Shown: in pieces, positions 6,562 through 14,276 of the stretch
How positions within the stretch are numbered: position 1 is the stretch's first letter
Layout of the letters: each line of letters starts with the position of its first letter
Assembly (NCBI GenBank): GCA_035378955.1
Contig: DAOSUS010000071.1
Coordinates: forward strand, 1-16,115
Reading direction: 5' to 3'
Length of the DNA: 16,115 bases
From: Candidatus Hydrogenedens sp.
GTDB lineage: Bacteria > Hydrogenedentota > Hydrogenedentia > Hydrogenedentales > Hydrogenedentaceae
Translations under genes and position numbers: made by a program
The notes under the pieces: generated by a model
Seen by the model: only the letters and a program-made list of their open reading frames with translations
Told to the model about the DNA's origin: nothing
Database searches by the model: none

Positions 6562-7676
6562 TAAGTAATTATACCGATACACTACCACCTGTTTTTCAAA
6601 GAATACAAGACCAACATACTGCTGTTCGTGTTTTAATCAATTCTATGAAAAACAATCGGATTTCCCATGCGTATCTTTTCTGGGGACCCGATGGTGTCGG
6701 AAAGAAATTTACGGCAAAGTCATTTGCTCAGTCGGTTTTATGTCAAAACACAGAAACAAAAGGTTGTGGAGTCTGTTCTATCTGTTCCCGTATTGAGAGA
6801 GATATTCATCCAGATGTGATGATAATCCGACCTATGGGCAAAACAAGACTTATCGGTGTAGATACAATAGAAGAAATTAATAAAACAGCACAATACAGAC
6901 CCTATGAGAGCAACCGACGATTTATTATATTTGAAGATGCTGAAAGAATAGGTGTACCGGCTCAAAATCATTTTTTAAAGACGCTCGAAGAGCCTGTTTC
7001 CGAGACCACTTTCATTCTACTTAGTTCTAATCCAGGTTTAATACTACCGACTATCCGCTCTCGTTGTCAGCCCATACGGTTTCAACGGCTACGATTGGAA
7101 ACTGTTACAAAAATTATCCATCAAATCAAAGAAATTCCAGAAGAAACCGCTTCTCTTGTTGCTATGCTATCACAGGGACAAATATCCAAAAGTATAGAAA
7201 TACTGGATTCCGATAAAAGAACATTGATTATGGAATTATTCCGACAATTGGCACAAGGTCGAGACCCTTTACTACTTACTGCAGAATTTGAACAATTTCT
7301 TACAGCGGTTCGTAAAAAGATTGAAAAGGAAGTAAACAAGTTGGAAAATATAGGTAAGAAAGAATTAACTCCTGCGGAACAAAATGCAATGCAGCAGTTA
7401 ATAAATGCTGAAATAGAGGCACAGGTTGCTAATGAATTGGAATCCTGTTTGTATCTGATAACCTGTTTCTTGCGGGATGTGCTGGTTTACTTTAACACAC
7501 AGAATTCTGGTATGCTATACTTCCCAGAAATGATTTCTGAATTTCCTTCATGGAATTATCAACAAGCAGAGGCAGGACTAAACTTCGTGGAAAAAGTTCG
7601 TTCTTATTTATTACGGAATATAAGTCGTGAGAAAGTTATCCGAGATTTGTTTTTTGCTTTATCACCTAAAATATAA
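6549..7676 (+). CDS. holB: DNA polymerase III delta' subunit (clamp loader)
   Basis: AAA+ subunit of the clamp-loader complex. 375 aa: a Walker A-like loop GPDGVGKK at residues 46-53 with Lys where Ser/Thr is expected, a zinc-binding module with Cys65, Cys73, Cys76 and Cys79, a Walker B-like FIIFEDAE (126-133) and the sensor/arginine-finger motif RSRC (170-173), then helical lid and collar domains. The altered Walker A and the position beside tmk favour delta' over DnaX, which is usually longer and keeps GKT/S. ATG 6549 lies inside the tmk end (13-nt overlap), so its RBS is within tmk coding sequence. Confidence 0.9.
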   Translation: MSEIVSNYTDTLPPVFQRIQDQHTAVRVLINSMKNNRISHAYLFWGPDGVGKKFTAKSFAQSVLCQNTETKGCGVCSICSRIERDIHPDVMIIRPMGKTRLIGVDTIEEINKTAQYRPYESNRRFIIFEDAERIGVPAQNHFLKTLEEPVSETTFILLSSNPGLILPTIRSRCQPIRFQRLRLETVTKIIHQIKEIPEETASLVAMLSQGQISKSIEILDSDKRTLIMELFRQLAQGRDPLLLTAEFEQFLTAVRKKIEKEVNKLENIGKKELTPAEQNAMQQLINAEIEAQVANELESCLYLITCFLRDVLVYFNTQNSGMLYFPEMISEFPSWNYQQAEAGLNFVEKVRSYLLRNISREKVIRDLFFALSPKI

Positions 7677-7690
7677 AGAGGTAGTTCTAT

Positions 7691-8455
7691 ATGCAAAATA
7701 TAGCCAGAATACGCATGAGAAAACCAAGACGAGTATTACAGGCTCTTTGCTCTGACCAGATTATTATCAAAAGAGATGACCCCTGTATCGTGCAAACTGA
7801 CCGTGGTCAGGAATGGGGTATCTGTGTGTTACCACCGGAACCCTGCTCGTCAGAAATAGAACGCCATAGTGCTTTTAAGGTGATTCGTCGAGCCCATAAT
7901 AATGACCATAAAACTTTAAAGGATATTGAGCAAGAAGAGAAAAAAGCGTTGGTAACCTGTCAAAAATATGTTACCAAGCACAATTTGCCCATGCGTTTGG
8001 TTGAATCGGAATATACTTTTGATAGGCATCGCCTTACTTTTTATTTTACGGCAGACCGTAGAGTTGACTTTCGTGAACTGGTAAAAGATTTAGCACAGGA
8101 ATTTCACACTCGAATAGAATTGCGACATATACAAATTCGGGACCAATCCAAATTAATCGGAGGGATTGGAAATTGCGGATTACATCTTTGCTGTGCACGC
8201 TGGATTGAGCAATTTATGCCTATTTCTATGCGAATGGCAAAGAGACAGAATTTATCCTTAAATCCATCAAAAATCAGCGGGCAATGCGGTCGACTCCTAT
8301 GTTGCCTATCTTATGAGAATGAAATGTATCCTCCTTTGAAATACTACCAGGATGATGAGGAAGGTATAGAGGAAGAATTAGACCAGGAAGAAATAAAATT
8401 GTTAAAACAACTTGAGGACGAACCCTTCGACTCCAATAATAAAAACACAAAATAG
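7691..8455 (+). CDS. ricT: PSP1-domain protein, RicT/YaaT-like
   Basis: Homologue of B. subtilis RicT (YaaT), part of the RicA-RicF-RicT (Y) complex that carries iron-sulphur clusters and influences RNase Y-dependent mRNA processing and phosphorelay. 254 aa; the PSP1 core spans about residues 100-215: YTFDRHRLTFYFTADRRVDFRELV (split here as two adjacent motifs, 108-119 and 120-131), IRDQSKLIGGIGNCG, and two cysteine clusters C162/C167/C168 and C199/C204/C205 (CG-4x-CC and CGRLLCC) that fit cluster ligation. A Glu/Asp-rich tail follows residue 221. AGAGG lies 9 nt before ATG. Position right after holB matches the holB-yaaT order in Bacillus. RicA and RicF partners are not seen here; function in this organism is inferred. 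Confidence 0.85.
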   Translation: MQNIARIRMRKPRRVLQALCSDQIIIKRDDPCIVQTDRGQEWGICVLPPEPCSSEIERHSAFKVIRRAHNNDHKTLKDIEQEEKKALVTCQKYVTKHNLPMRLVESEYTFDRHRLTFYFTADRRVDFRELVKDLAQEFHTRIELRHIQIRDQSKLIGGIGNCGLHLCCARWIEQFMPISMRMAKRQNLSLNPSKISGQCGRLLCCLSYENEMYPPLKYYQDDEEGIEEELDQEEIKLLKQLEDEPFDSNNKNTK

Positions 8456-8472
8456 ATATTTTTTTACTTCTC

Positions 8473-9258
8473 ATGCCAAATAAGGAAGACATACAAATAA
8501 AACCTATAGATAGCCATTGTCATTTGTTTGATGAAAAGTTTAAAGAGGATAGAATCGAACTAATAAATACCTCTTTTCAAAAATTAGACGGACTGGTCAT
8601 TATTATTGAGGAACCTTTTAATATTTCTCCATTGTCTTTGATAAAACATCCTAAAATAAGATATGCAGTGGGCTACCATCCCTATTATTCAGAGAAAGTT
8701 GTTGCGGGAAATTGGGATACATTAAGTTTATTCCTGAACACTGGATATGTAAGTGCTATCGGCGAAATTGGTCTGGATTATTATCATTGTAAAGTGACGA
8801 AGGATATTCAAAGGAAAGTGTTCATACAACAAATTGAATTTGCACAACAACATAACCTTCCAATAGTAATACACTGCCGAAATGCAGAAAAAGATACTTA
8901 TGAAATCCTTCGTGATTATCATAAAAATGTTCCATCCGTGGTATTGCATTGCTATGGAGGAGATATAGATATGGTGGAACAATTTCTGGGAATGAATTGT
9001 TACATATCCTTTGCAGGAAATATAACATATCCCAAAGCCATTGAATTACAGAAAAGTGCAGAACGAGTTCCATTAGATTATTTGCTTATTGAAACAGATG
9101 CACCTTATCTGGCACCGCAACCTGTTCGTGGAAAAAGATGTGTTCCAGAATATGTGCTTTATACAGCAGAAAAAATTGCAGAAATCAAAAAAATGGATGT
9201 AAATGATATAATCCATTTCACAAACCAAAACACGAAGAAAATATTTTCACTAATATAA
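8473..9258 (+). CDS. tatD: TatD family metal-dependent hydrolase/DNase
   Basis: Amidohydrolase-fold protein using two divalent metals; characterised members are 3'-5' exonucleases acting in DNA repair or degradation. Metal-binding residues are visible in order: DSHCH (residues 14-18), Glu in IGEIGLDYY, His in PIVIHCRN, His in VVLHCYGG, and Asp in ETDAPYLAP. Length 261 aa is typical. The ATG follows ricT by 17 nt in a T-rich stretch with no recognisable Shine-Dalgarno, so translation may depend on coupling. tatD downstream of holB/ricT is a recurrent arrangement. The gene symbol is by family only. Confidence 0.9.
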   Translation: MPNKEDIQIKPIDSHCHLFDEKFKEDRIELINTSFQKLDGLVIIIEEPFNISPLSLIKHPKIRYAVGYHPYYSEKVVAGNWDTLSLFLNTGYVSAIGEIGLDYYHCKVTKDIQRKVFIQQIEFAQQHNLPIVIHCRNAEKDTYEILRDYHKNVPSVVLHCYGGDIDMVEQFLGMNCYISFAGNITYPKAIELQKSAERVPLDYLLIETDAPYLAPQPVRGKRCVPEYVLYTAEKIAEIKKMDVNDIIHFTNQNTKKIFSLI

Positions 9259-9333
9259 TTGTTTTCGTTTACACAGATAATTGAAATAATATCTGCGAAT
9301 ACTTTGTTCAAAAAGAAAAAAAGAGAAAACGCT

Positions 9334-10485
9334 ATGGAATGCAAAAATTCAGTTTTACGCTGGGGTATTGCCTCTCTTTACGATATACTGCAACGATTTT
9401 ACAGTTCAATTCCCTATAATTATTTTAAAAGCGGTTATTCTTTTCCGGCGTGGCATTACTATATAGAACTAACAAGACGGTGTAATCTTCGTTGTAAAAT
9501 GTGCCAGTATATTGACTGGCTGGAGAATGTTCCTATTAAACAACAAATGGAAGGGGAACTATCTACGGATGAATGGAAAAATGTAATTTCACAGATACAT
9601 TCCTGGAGTTTGATTACATTTACCGGGGGAGAGCCTTTTGTTCGCAAGGACTTTATGGAATTGTTCTCTTATGCGAGTAGAAGAGCAAGAACGCATTTTA
9701 TTTCGAATGGGACAATGATTACAGAGGATAGGGCAGAAGAACTGGTCAAATTAGCCCCAAAGAGGTTAGGAGGTAAAGGACTTAATTTTGCAGGAACTTC
9801 TATCGAAGCCCCTGGTGAGAAACATGATAATATCCGCAAGATGAAAGGGGCTTTTGAACGAACTACCACAGGAATTAGGTTTCTACGGGAATATCGAGAT
9901 AAAGCGAAAAAACAGTGTCCATTGATACATATAACTACGGTTATACAACAGGACAATGTGGAAATATTACCTCAAATGCCTGCTTTAATAAAAGAATTGG
10001 GAGCCGATGTCCTGAATTTGGTAACAGAAAGCCGTTCCCTCGACCTGCCCGGTTTGGGGGATGTAGACCCTTCTGTATATAAGGCGGAGCATATTCAGTA
10101 TCCTAAAATAGATAGAGATAAGTTAACAAAATCGTTAACAGAGACCCTTGCAGAAGCAACAAAATTGGGAATACAATTACGCCTTCCTCGAATGCCCATT
10201 TCTTCTATTATTGACTACTATACAACGGGAATTGATTTGAATGATTTTGAATGCAGAAACGCATGGAACACATTATTTATAGGACGAACAGGTGATGTGT
10301 ATCCTTGCTGGATACGAAAAATTGGGAATATTAAAAATGCATCGCTAAAAGAATTATGGAACAATCCGATTATGCGTCAATTCCGACAGGCATGTAAAAA
10401 TCATCTTTGGGCGACCTGCCCGGGTTGTTGTTTTATTGAACATAAAACGAACAAAAAGCCTATTAATCCATTGGCGTCTTTTTAA
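9334..10485 (+). CDS. Radical SAM protein with C-terminal SPASM-like domain
   Basis: Predicted iron-sulphur enzyme that cleaves S-adenosylmethionine to a 5'-deoxyadenosyl radical. 383 aa from ATG 9334: the 4Fe-4S motif CNLRCKMC (Cys50, Cys54, Cys57), FTGGEPF (96-102), and a C-terminal SPASM/twitch-like region with CRNAWNTLFIGRTGDVYPCW (Cys307, Cys325) and Cys354, Cys362, Cys365, Cys366 for auxiliary clusters. The frame is open back to a TTG at 9259 directly after the tatD stop, but the ATG has a purine-rich tract at suitable distance and gives a family-like N-terminus. No precursor peptide or modifying partner is adjacent, so substrate is unknown; SPASM proteins modify peptides or sulfatases, among others. 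Likely the last gene of the plus-strand run. Confidence 0.87.
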   Translation: MECKNSVLRWGIASLYDILQRFYSSIPYNYFKSGYSFPAWHYYIELTRRCNLRCKMCQYIDWLENVPIKQQMEGELSTDEWKNVISQIHSWSLITFTGGEPFVRKDFMELFSYASRRARTHFISNGTMITEDRAEELVKLAPKRLGGKGLNFAGTSIEAPGEKHDNIRKMKGAFERTTTGIRFLREYRDKAKKQCPLIHITTVIQQDNVEILPQMPALIKELGADVLNLVTESRSLDLPGLGDVDPSVYKAEHIQYPKIDRDKLTKSLTETLAEATKLGIQLRLPRMPISSIIDYYTTGIDLNDFECRNAWNTLFIGRTGDVYPCWIRKIGNIKNASLKELWNNPIMRQFRQACKNHLWATCPGCCFIEHKTNKKPINPLASF

Positions 10486-10494
10486 GAAAGGTAT

Positions 10495-10926
10495 CTACTT
10501 TTTCTTTAAGATGTATACAGGACCCACATCAGGATTTAATCGTTCTTTGGGAGGATAATCCTCTTCATCGGTTTCAGTTACAGAAAGATAAAGTGTTTTA
10601 CCGAACATAGGAAGGTTAAAACGGTAGATACCTTTGCGTATTTTGGCTGTGTCATTTATCAAATTAATTGTAAAGAAAATCTGATTGGGAAATTTCTCAA
10701 TATATGTTACATACGACCCCTGGAGATTTATACTGATAGCACCTACATTTTGTGATATTTTCAAAGAACCATTGTTAAATTCAAATGTAACGAGAGTATT
10801 TTCTATCTCTTTACCATTTTCCCATTGGGCCCCTTCCCAAACACCATTCAAGCGACTATCCGGATTACAACCGGAAAGATACATAAGTCCGAAAATCAAT
10901 ACAGTTAAGAAGAAAATTTTTTTCAT
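10495..10926 (-). CDS. Small predicted lipoprotein, TIGR03067-like
   Basis: 143-residue protein with a bacterial lipoprotein signal: MKK, a hydrophobic stretch, and the lipobox LSGC with Cys20 as lipidation site; Asn at +2 does not suggest inner-membrane retention. The mature part begins LNGVWEGAQWENGKEI, and GSY, GIYRF and a final VYILKKK form a beta-rich pattern that recalls the TIGR03067 family (small lipocalin-like domain common in Planctomycetes). That match is from memory of the pattern and is tentative; function is unknown. AAGGG lies 7 nt before ATG. Its stop is 9 nt from the radical SAM stop on the other strand, with no clear terminator between. Confidence 0.75.
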   Translation of the reverse strand: MKKIFFLTVLIFGLMYLSGCNPDSRLNGVWEGAQWENGKEIENTLVTFEFNNGSLKISQNVGAISINLQGSYVTYIEKFPNQIFFTINLINDTAKIRKGIYRFNLPMFGKTLYLSVTETDEEDYPPKERLNPDVGPVYILKKK

Positions 10927-10965
10927 AACTTAACCCTTTCTGTTTATTAAATGTAGATATGTTTT

Positions 10966-10994
10966 ATTATACAAAATATTATTTTAGTTGTTAC
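10966..10994 (-). promoter_or_regulatory. Sigma-70-type promoter for the lipoprotein gene
   Basis: Read on the minus strand: GTAACA (-35, 10994-10989), a 17-nt spacer and a perfect TATAAT (-10, 10971-10966). The start would fall near 10959, about 33 nt before the ATG at 10926. The -10 is consensus but the -35 matches only 4 of 6, and the region is AT-rich. Confidence 0.5.
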
Positions 10995-11057
10995 ATTTTT
11001 ATTTAAAAGAACAAAAAGGCATTTTCATAAAATCATTATATTATATATCTCCCATTT

Positions 11058-11099
11058 AAAAAAACAGAGGAAAATCCCTACGGATTTTCCTCTGTTTTT
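11058..11099 (-). terminator. Intrinsic terminator of htrA, possibly bidirectional
   Basis: A perfect 18-bp stem (11060-11077 with 11082-11099) closes a 4-nt loop (CTAC). The core ACAGAGGAAAATCC pairs with GGATTTTCCTCTGT. Read leftward from htrA, the stem runs into seven T (the A-run 11058-11064 on the plus strand). Read rightward it has a T5 run (11095-11099). It lies 22 nt past the htrA stop and about 63 nt upstream of the lipoprotein promoter, so it should insulate the two. Confidence 0.88.
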
Positions 11100-11120
11100 C
11101 TTATGAATAGTGAGTATAGT

Positions 11121-12659
11121 TTAGTTCGTAGGTATAACTACATAATATTCAGAGCCTTTTTCGTTTTTCAATTTTAGCAGGACACTATCTTTGCCCTTAT
11201 TTTCCTTTAATGCATTCTCAAATTCATTTACATTTTTCACAGGGATGCGATTAACCTCTTTAATGAGTGTGCCTTCTTTAACACCGCGTAATTGTGCCGG
11301 GGAACCCGGTTCTACTTCAGTTACTAATACACCTTCTCCTTCTTCGTAACCAAATTGTTTTGCAAGGTCAGCGGTCAGGTTCTGAACAGAAATTCCTAAT
11401 TCAACTTTTTTTCCTTCTTCCGTTGTTACGGTTACACTGCCTTCATTCGGTTTTTTCCCTACATCAACTTGAATTTCCTTTCTTTCTCCGTTTCGAATAA
11501 GAACTAATTTAGCACGGGAACCTGGTTTTGTTGATGCGACACGATTCCGTAATGATGGGGCATCTGTTACGGGGAAACCGTTAAATTCGATAATAACATC
11601 ATCTTTAAGAATACCTGCTTTTTCTGCGGGAGAATCTTTTTGCACTTCGGTTACAAGAGCGCCTTGTGTCTCTTTGATACCAAGCCATTCGCCTAATTTC
11701 GGGTCGAGATTTTGTATTCCGACACCCAAAAATCCGCGTTCTACGCCACCTGTATCCCGCAATTGGTTAACTACATACTTCACCATATTTATAGGGATAG
11801 CAAAACCAACACCCATGTAACCCGGTGACATACGGTTTGTAGAGAATATGGCTGTATTCATGCCAATGACTTCGCCCTCCAAATTAATTAAAGGTCCACC
11901 CGAGTTACCGGGATTAATTGCTGCGTCCGTTTGAATAAAATCAGCATAGTCCACAATATTCAAATCTCCTCTTCCTTTGGCACTGATAATACCTGCTGTT
12001 ACAGTATGTTCTAATCCAAAGGGATTGCCTATGGCTACGACCCATTCGCCTACTTTAATATTATCAGAATTTCCTAAAGGTAATGGCTTTAACCCGTTAG
12101 TGTCAATTTTAATTAAGGCGACATCGGTTTCTGGGTCAGAACCTATCTTTTTAGCAGTAAACTCTTTACCATTACTTAATTTAACATTTACTTTATCTGC
12201 TTTTTCGACAACATGATTATTGGTGACAATGTATCCATCTTCGGAAATGATAAAACCCGAGCCTGCACCAATAGGAACATTTCGTTTCTTTTCCGTATCA
12301 GGTTTTTGAGGTTGTCTTCTCTTCGGTTGTTGCCACATATCTTCATCATCGAAGAAACGGAAAAAGAAATCGAATGGGGAGTCGAAAGGTGATTGAAATG
12401 GACTCATAGCAGAGACTTCCTTCTCAATAGAAATAGAAACTACACCATCGGAAGTTTTTTCTGCGATCTGAGCAAATGCTTCACCTAAACTCTTTGCCGC
12501 TTCTATTCCTGAAGCAGTATTACTCTGAGCAGATGCTTTAGGAAGTTTAAGAAAACTTTCTTGGTCAGAGTAAGTTTCTCCATAATAATAGCCAAATATA
12601 AATGCGGTACATATCATTATTGAGGTTAAAAAGACCATTTTACGCGATTTAGTAAACAT
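11121..12659 (-). CDS. htrA: Do-like periplasmic serine protease (HtrA/DegP)
   Basis: Envelope quality-control protease and chaperone of the trypsin-like S1C family. 512 aa: an N-terminal hydrophobic signal or anchor (residues about 8-26) followed by an AQS-like possible cleavage region near 44-46; protease domain with catalytic triad His149 (TNNHVV), Asp179 (ETDVALIKID) and Ser253 (GNSGGPL); a Pro/Phe-rich insertion with SPFQSPFDSPFDFFFRFF around 86-103, typical of the LA loop in DegP; then two PDZ domains at about 308-395 and 418-505. AAGGAG lies 8 nt before ATG on the minus strand. It lies 98 nt downstream of the GH109-like gene with no evident terminator between, so readthrough is possible. 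Confidence 0.95.
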   Translation of the reverse strand: MFTKSRKMVFLTSIMICTAFIFGYYYGETYSDQESFLKLPKASAQSNTASGIEAAKSLGEAFAQIAEKTSDGVVSISIEKEVSAMSPFQSPFDSPFDFFFRFFDDEDMWQQPKRRQPQKPDTEKKRNVPIGAGSGFIISEDGYIVTNNHVVEKADKVNVKLSNGKEFTAKKIGSDPETDVALIKIDTNGLKPLPLGNSDNIKVGEWVVAIGNPFGLEHTVTAGIISAKGRGDLNIVDYADFIQTDAAINPGNSGGPLINLEGEVIGMNTAIFSTNRMSPGYMGVGFAIPINMVKYVVNQLRDTGGVERGFLGVGIQNLDPKLGEWLGIKETQGALVTEVQKDSPAEKAGILKDDVIIEFNGFPVTDAPSLRNRVASTKPGSRAKLVLIRNGERKEIQVDVGKKPNEGSVTVTTEEGKKVELGISVQNLTADLAKQFGYEEGEGVLVTEVEPGSPAQLRGVKEGTLIKEVNRIPVKNVNEFENALKENKGKDSVLLKLKNEKGSEYYVVIPTN

Positions 12660-12664
12660 ATTCC

Positions 12665-12720
12665 ATTCTCCTTTTTTACTTGTTGGAATTTTGAAATCAT
12701 TTACTAAAACGCAGGAGAAT
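12665..12720 (-). promoter_or_regulatory. Possible SD-occluding stem in the htrA leader
   Basis: In the htrA mRNA sense, AUUCUCCU (12720-12713) is a perfect 8-nt complement of AGGAGAAU (12672-12665), which contains the Shine-Dalgarno, with 40 nt between. Pairing would hide the ribosome binding site. Whether the leader includes the upstream arm depends on the unknown transcription start; readthrough from the gene upstream would include it. Confidence 0.35.
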
Positions 12721-12757
12721 AAAATAGAGTTAACTAAAAAATTTTAATGATTTTCAG

Positions 12758-14146
12758 TTATCCGTAAATAATGCCTAATGGTGGATACTCCTTCCATCTC
12801 CCTCGGGTAAAGTCTGGGAAGTCTTGAGGTGCTCCACGCTGGGCTACAGACCGTTCACTTAATTCTGAAACCGCACTCCATGATGCCGCATCATAAACAT
12901 TCAAATCTGTGGGTAATCCCTTCCTTAAACACTCAATTAAACGGTAATCCTCAATAAAATCCATACCACCATGCCCAGCACCTTTTGCAGAATCCTGCAT
13001 GGCTTTCCATAAAGGATGTTCCCATTGATCTGCATATTTTTCTAATGGTTCAAATTCCTCTTTTCCCGAGAGGCCTTCAATAAAAATACGCGGTGGATAA
13101 TCCATAATGATACCTTTTGTCCCCTGCACCATATTAATCCGACTATAAGGACGCGGTAAATTTGTATCATGCACAATATATATTGTGCAACCATTGTAGG
13201 TTTTTATAATACTTAAGTTAACATCCCCTAAAACATACTTTTCATTTCTGCGTGGGTCATCTTCGGGTAGAGTTTTTTGATACTCTTGGAGACCTCGCGA
13301 CTTGCTACTTACTGAAACCAAATACTCAAATTGGTCACCGCGATTAATGTTCATATATTGGGCTACAGGTCCCAAACCATGGGTAGGATACAAATTCCCA
13401 TCCCGTTTCATCGAATGGGCACGACGCCATAATCCTTCACCTTCCTTGCTAAACTTTACTCCTCTTAAATCATGACAATAACCACACTCCCCATGAATTA
13501 TCTCGCCCAATAAACCCTTGCGAACTATATGGAGCATCATTAATTCCGTGCGGTTATAACAACAGTTTTCCATCATAACACAGTGTTTTTTATACTTCTC
13601 TGCGGTTTCGACCAACTGCCAGCATTCCTCCAATGTAACGGCTGCAGGAACCTCAGTTGCTGCATGCTTACCATTTTCCATTGCAGAGACACAAACTGGA
13701 ACATGCCATTCCCATGGAGTTGCAGTGTAAACCAAATCTAATTCTTCTGTTTCACACATCCGTTTAAAGTCCCATTCCCCATTCGAATATCCTTTTGGCT
13801 CTGGCTGTCCTGCCTCAACCGCCATTTTCTTAACGCGCTCTACTTTTTCAGGAACGATATCGCAAACTGCTTTTAACTGCACACCTTCTATCTTAAGTAA
13901 ATTCCTCACATGATTTGTGCCCATACCTCCTACACCAACAAATCCTACTCGAACTGTTTCCATCGGAGAAGCAGAGAAAAATTCTGCCGGTGCCGGCTGA
14001 TTTCGAATGTTAGAAGGACTCTCACTTTGCCCTACGGAATTCTTTACAGCAGTCATCATCAATCCCGCAACACCCGACAATGACAAAAACGACCTACGAG
14101 AAAAAGTATAATTCGCTTTTTCCCTGTTCAAATTTTTACTACGCAT
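12758..14146 (-). CDS. Tat-exported Gfo/Idh/MocA protein, GH109-like (alpha-N-acetylgalactosaminidase family)
   Basis: 462 aa. The N-terminus has a twin-arginine signal SRRSFL (residues 16-21) followed by a hydrophobic stretch, then a Rossmann domain with GVGGMG (71-76) and the Gfo/Idh/MocA signature TEVPAAVT (164-171). The second half matches what I recall of glycoside hydrolase family 109: MMENCCYNRTELM, GEIIHGECGYCHDLR, NLYPTHGLGPVAQYMNINRGD (251-271, read as two adjacent motifs). GH109 enzymes bind NAD tightly and hydrolyse alpha-GalNAc through transient oxidation at C3, often on mucin or blood-group-type glycans. Activity on GalNAc here is inferred, as related Tat-bearing proteins are only known as oxidoreductases. 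AAGGG lies 7 nt before ATG. It is divergent from the CARF-like gene. Confidence 0.85.
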   Translation of the reverse strand: MRSKNLNREKANYTFSRRSFLSLSGVAGLMMTAVKNSVGQSESPSNIRNQPAPAEFFSASPMETVRVGFVGVGGMGTNHVRNLLKIEGVQLKAVCDIVPEKVERVKKMAVEAGQPEPKGYSNGEWDFKRMCETEELDLVYTATPWEWHVPVCVSAMENGKHAATEVPAAVTLEECWQLVETAEKYKKHCVMMENCCYNRTELMMLHIVRKGLLGEIIHGECGYCHDLRGVKFSKEGEGLWRRAHSMKRDGNLYPTHGLGPVAQYMNINRGDQFEYLVSVSSKSRGLQEYQKTLPEDDPRRNEKYVLGDVNLSIIKTYNGCTIYIVHDTNLPRPYSRINMVQGTKGIIMDYPPRIFIEGLSGKEEFEPLEKYADQWEHPLWKAMQDSAKGAGHGGMDFIEDYRLIECLRKGLPTDLNVYDAASWSAVSELSERSVAQRGAPQDFPDFTRGRWKEYPPLGIIYG

Positions 14147-14213
14147 AAAAATTCCCTTTCTTTAGTTTTAAAATTCACAAATAAATATTACAATATATTA
14201 TCACAGAATAAAC

Positions 14214-14242
14214 TTGAGTTAAACAATTAATATATTTATACT
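14214..14242 (+). promoter_or_regulatory. Sigma-70-type promoter for the CARF-HEPN gene
   Basis: TTGAGT (14214-14219), a 17-nt spacer and TATACT (14237-14242), 4/6 and 5/6 matches with ideal spacing. Transcription would start near 14249, some 28 nt before the ATG, leaving room for little more than the RBS (AAGGAG, 14265-14270). It suggests the gene is expressed independently. Confidence 0.55.
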
Positions 14243-14276
14243 CATCTATAAAACCCAAACAAAAAAGGAGCATAAA

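Noticed and set aside
9259..9333. N-terminal extension of the radical SAM protein from TTG 9259
   Set aside because: TTG directly abuts the tatD stop with no RBS in place, and the extension is low-complexity Lys-rich; ATG 9334 is preferred, although coupled initiation cannot be excluded.
10483..10516. Possible bidirectional terminator between the radical SAM gene and the lipoprotein gene
   Set aside because: AAGAAA/TTTCTT pairing is short, bulged and A/T only; not convincing.
11294..11500. Leucine-rich plus-strand open frame opposite htrA
   Set aside because: Composition is the antisense of the PDZ-coding region; no RBS or independent support.
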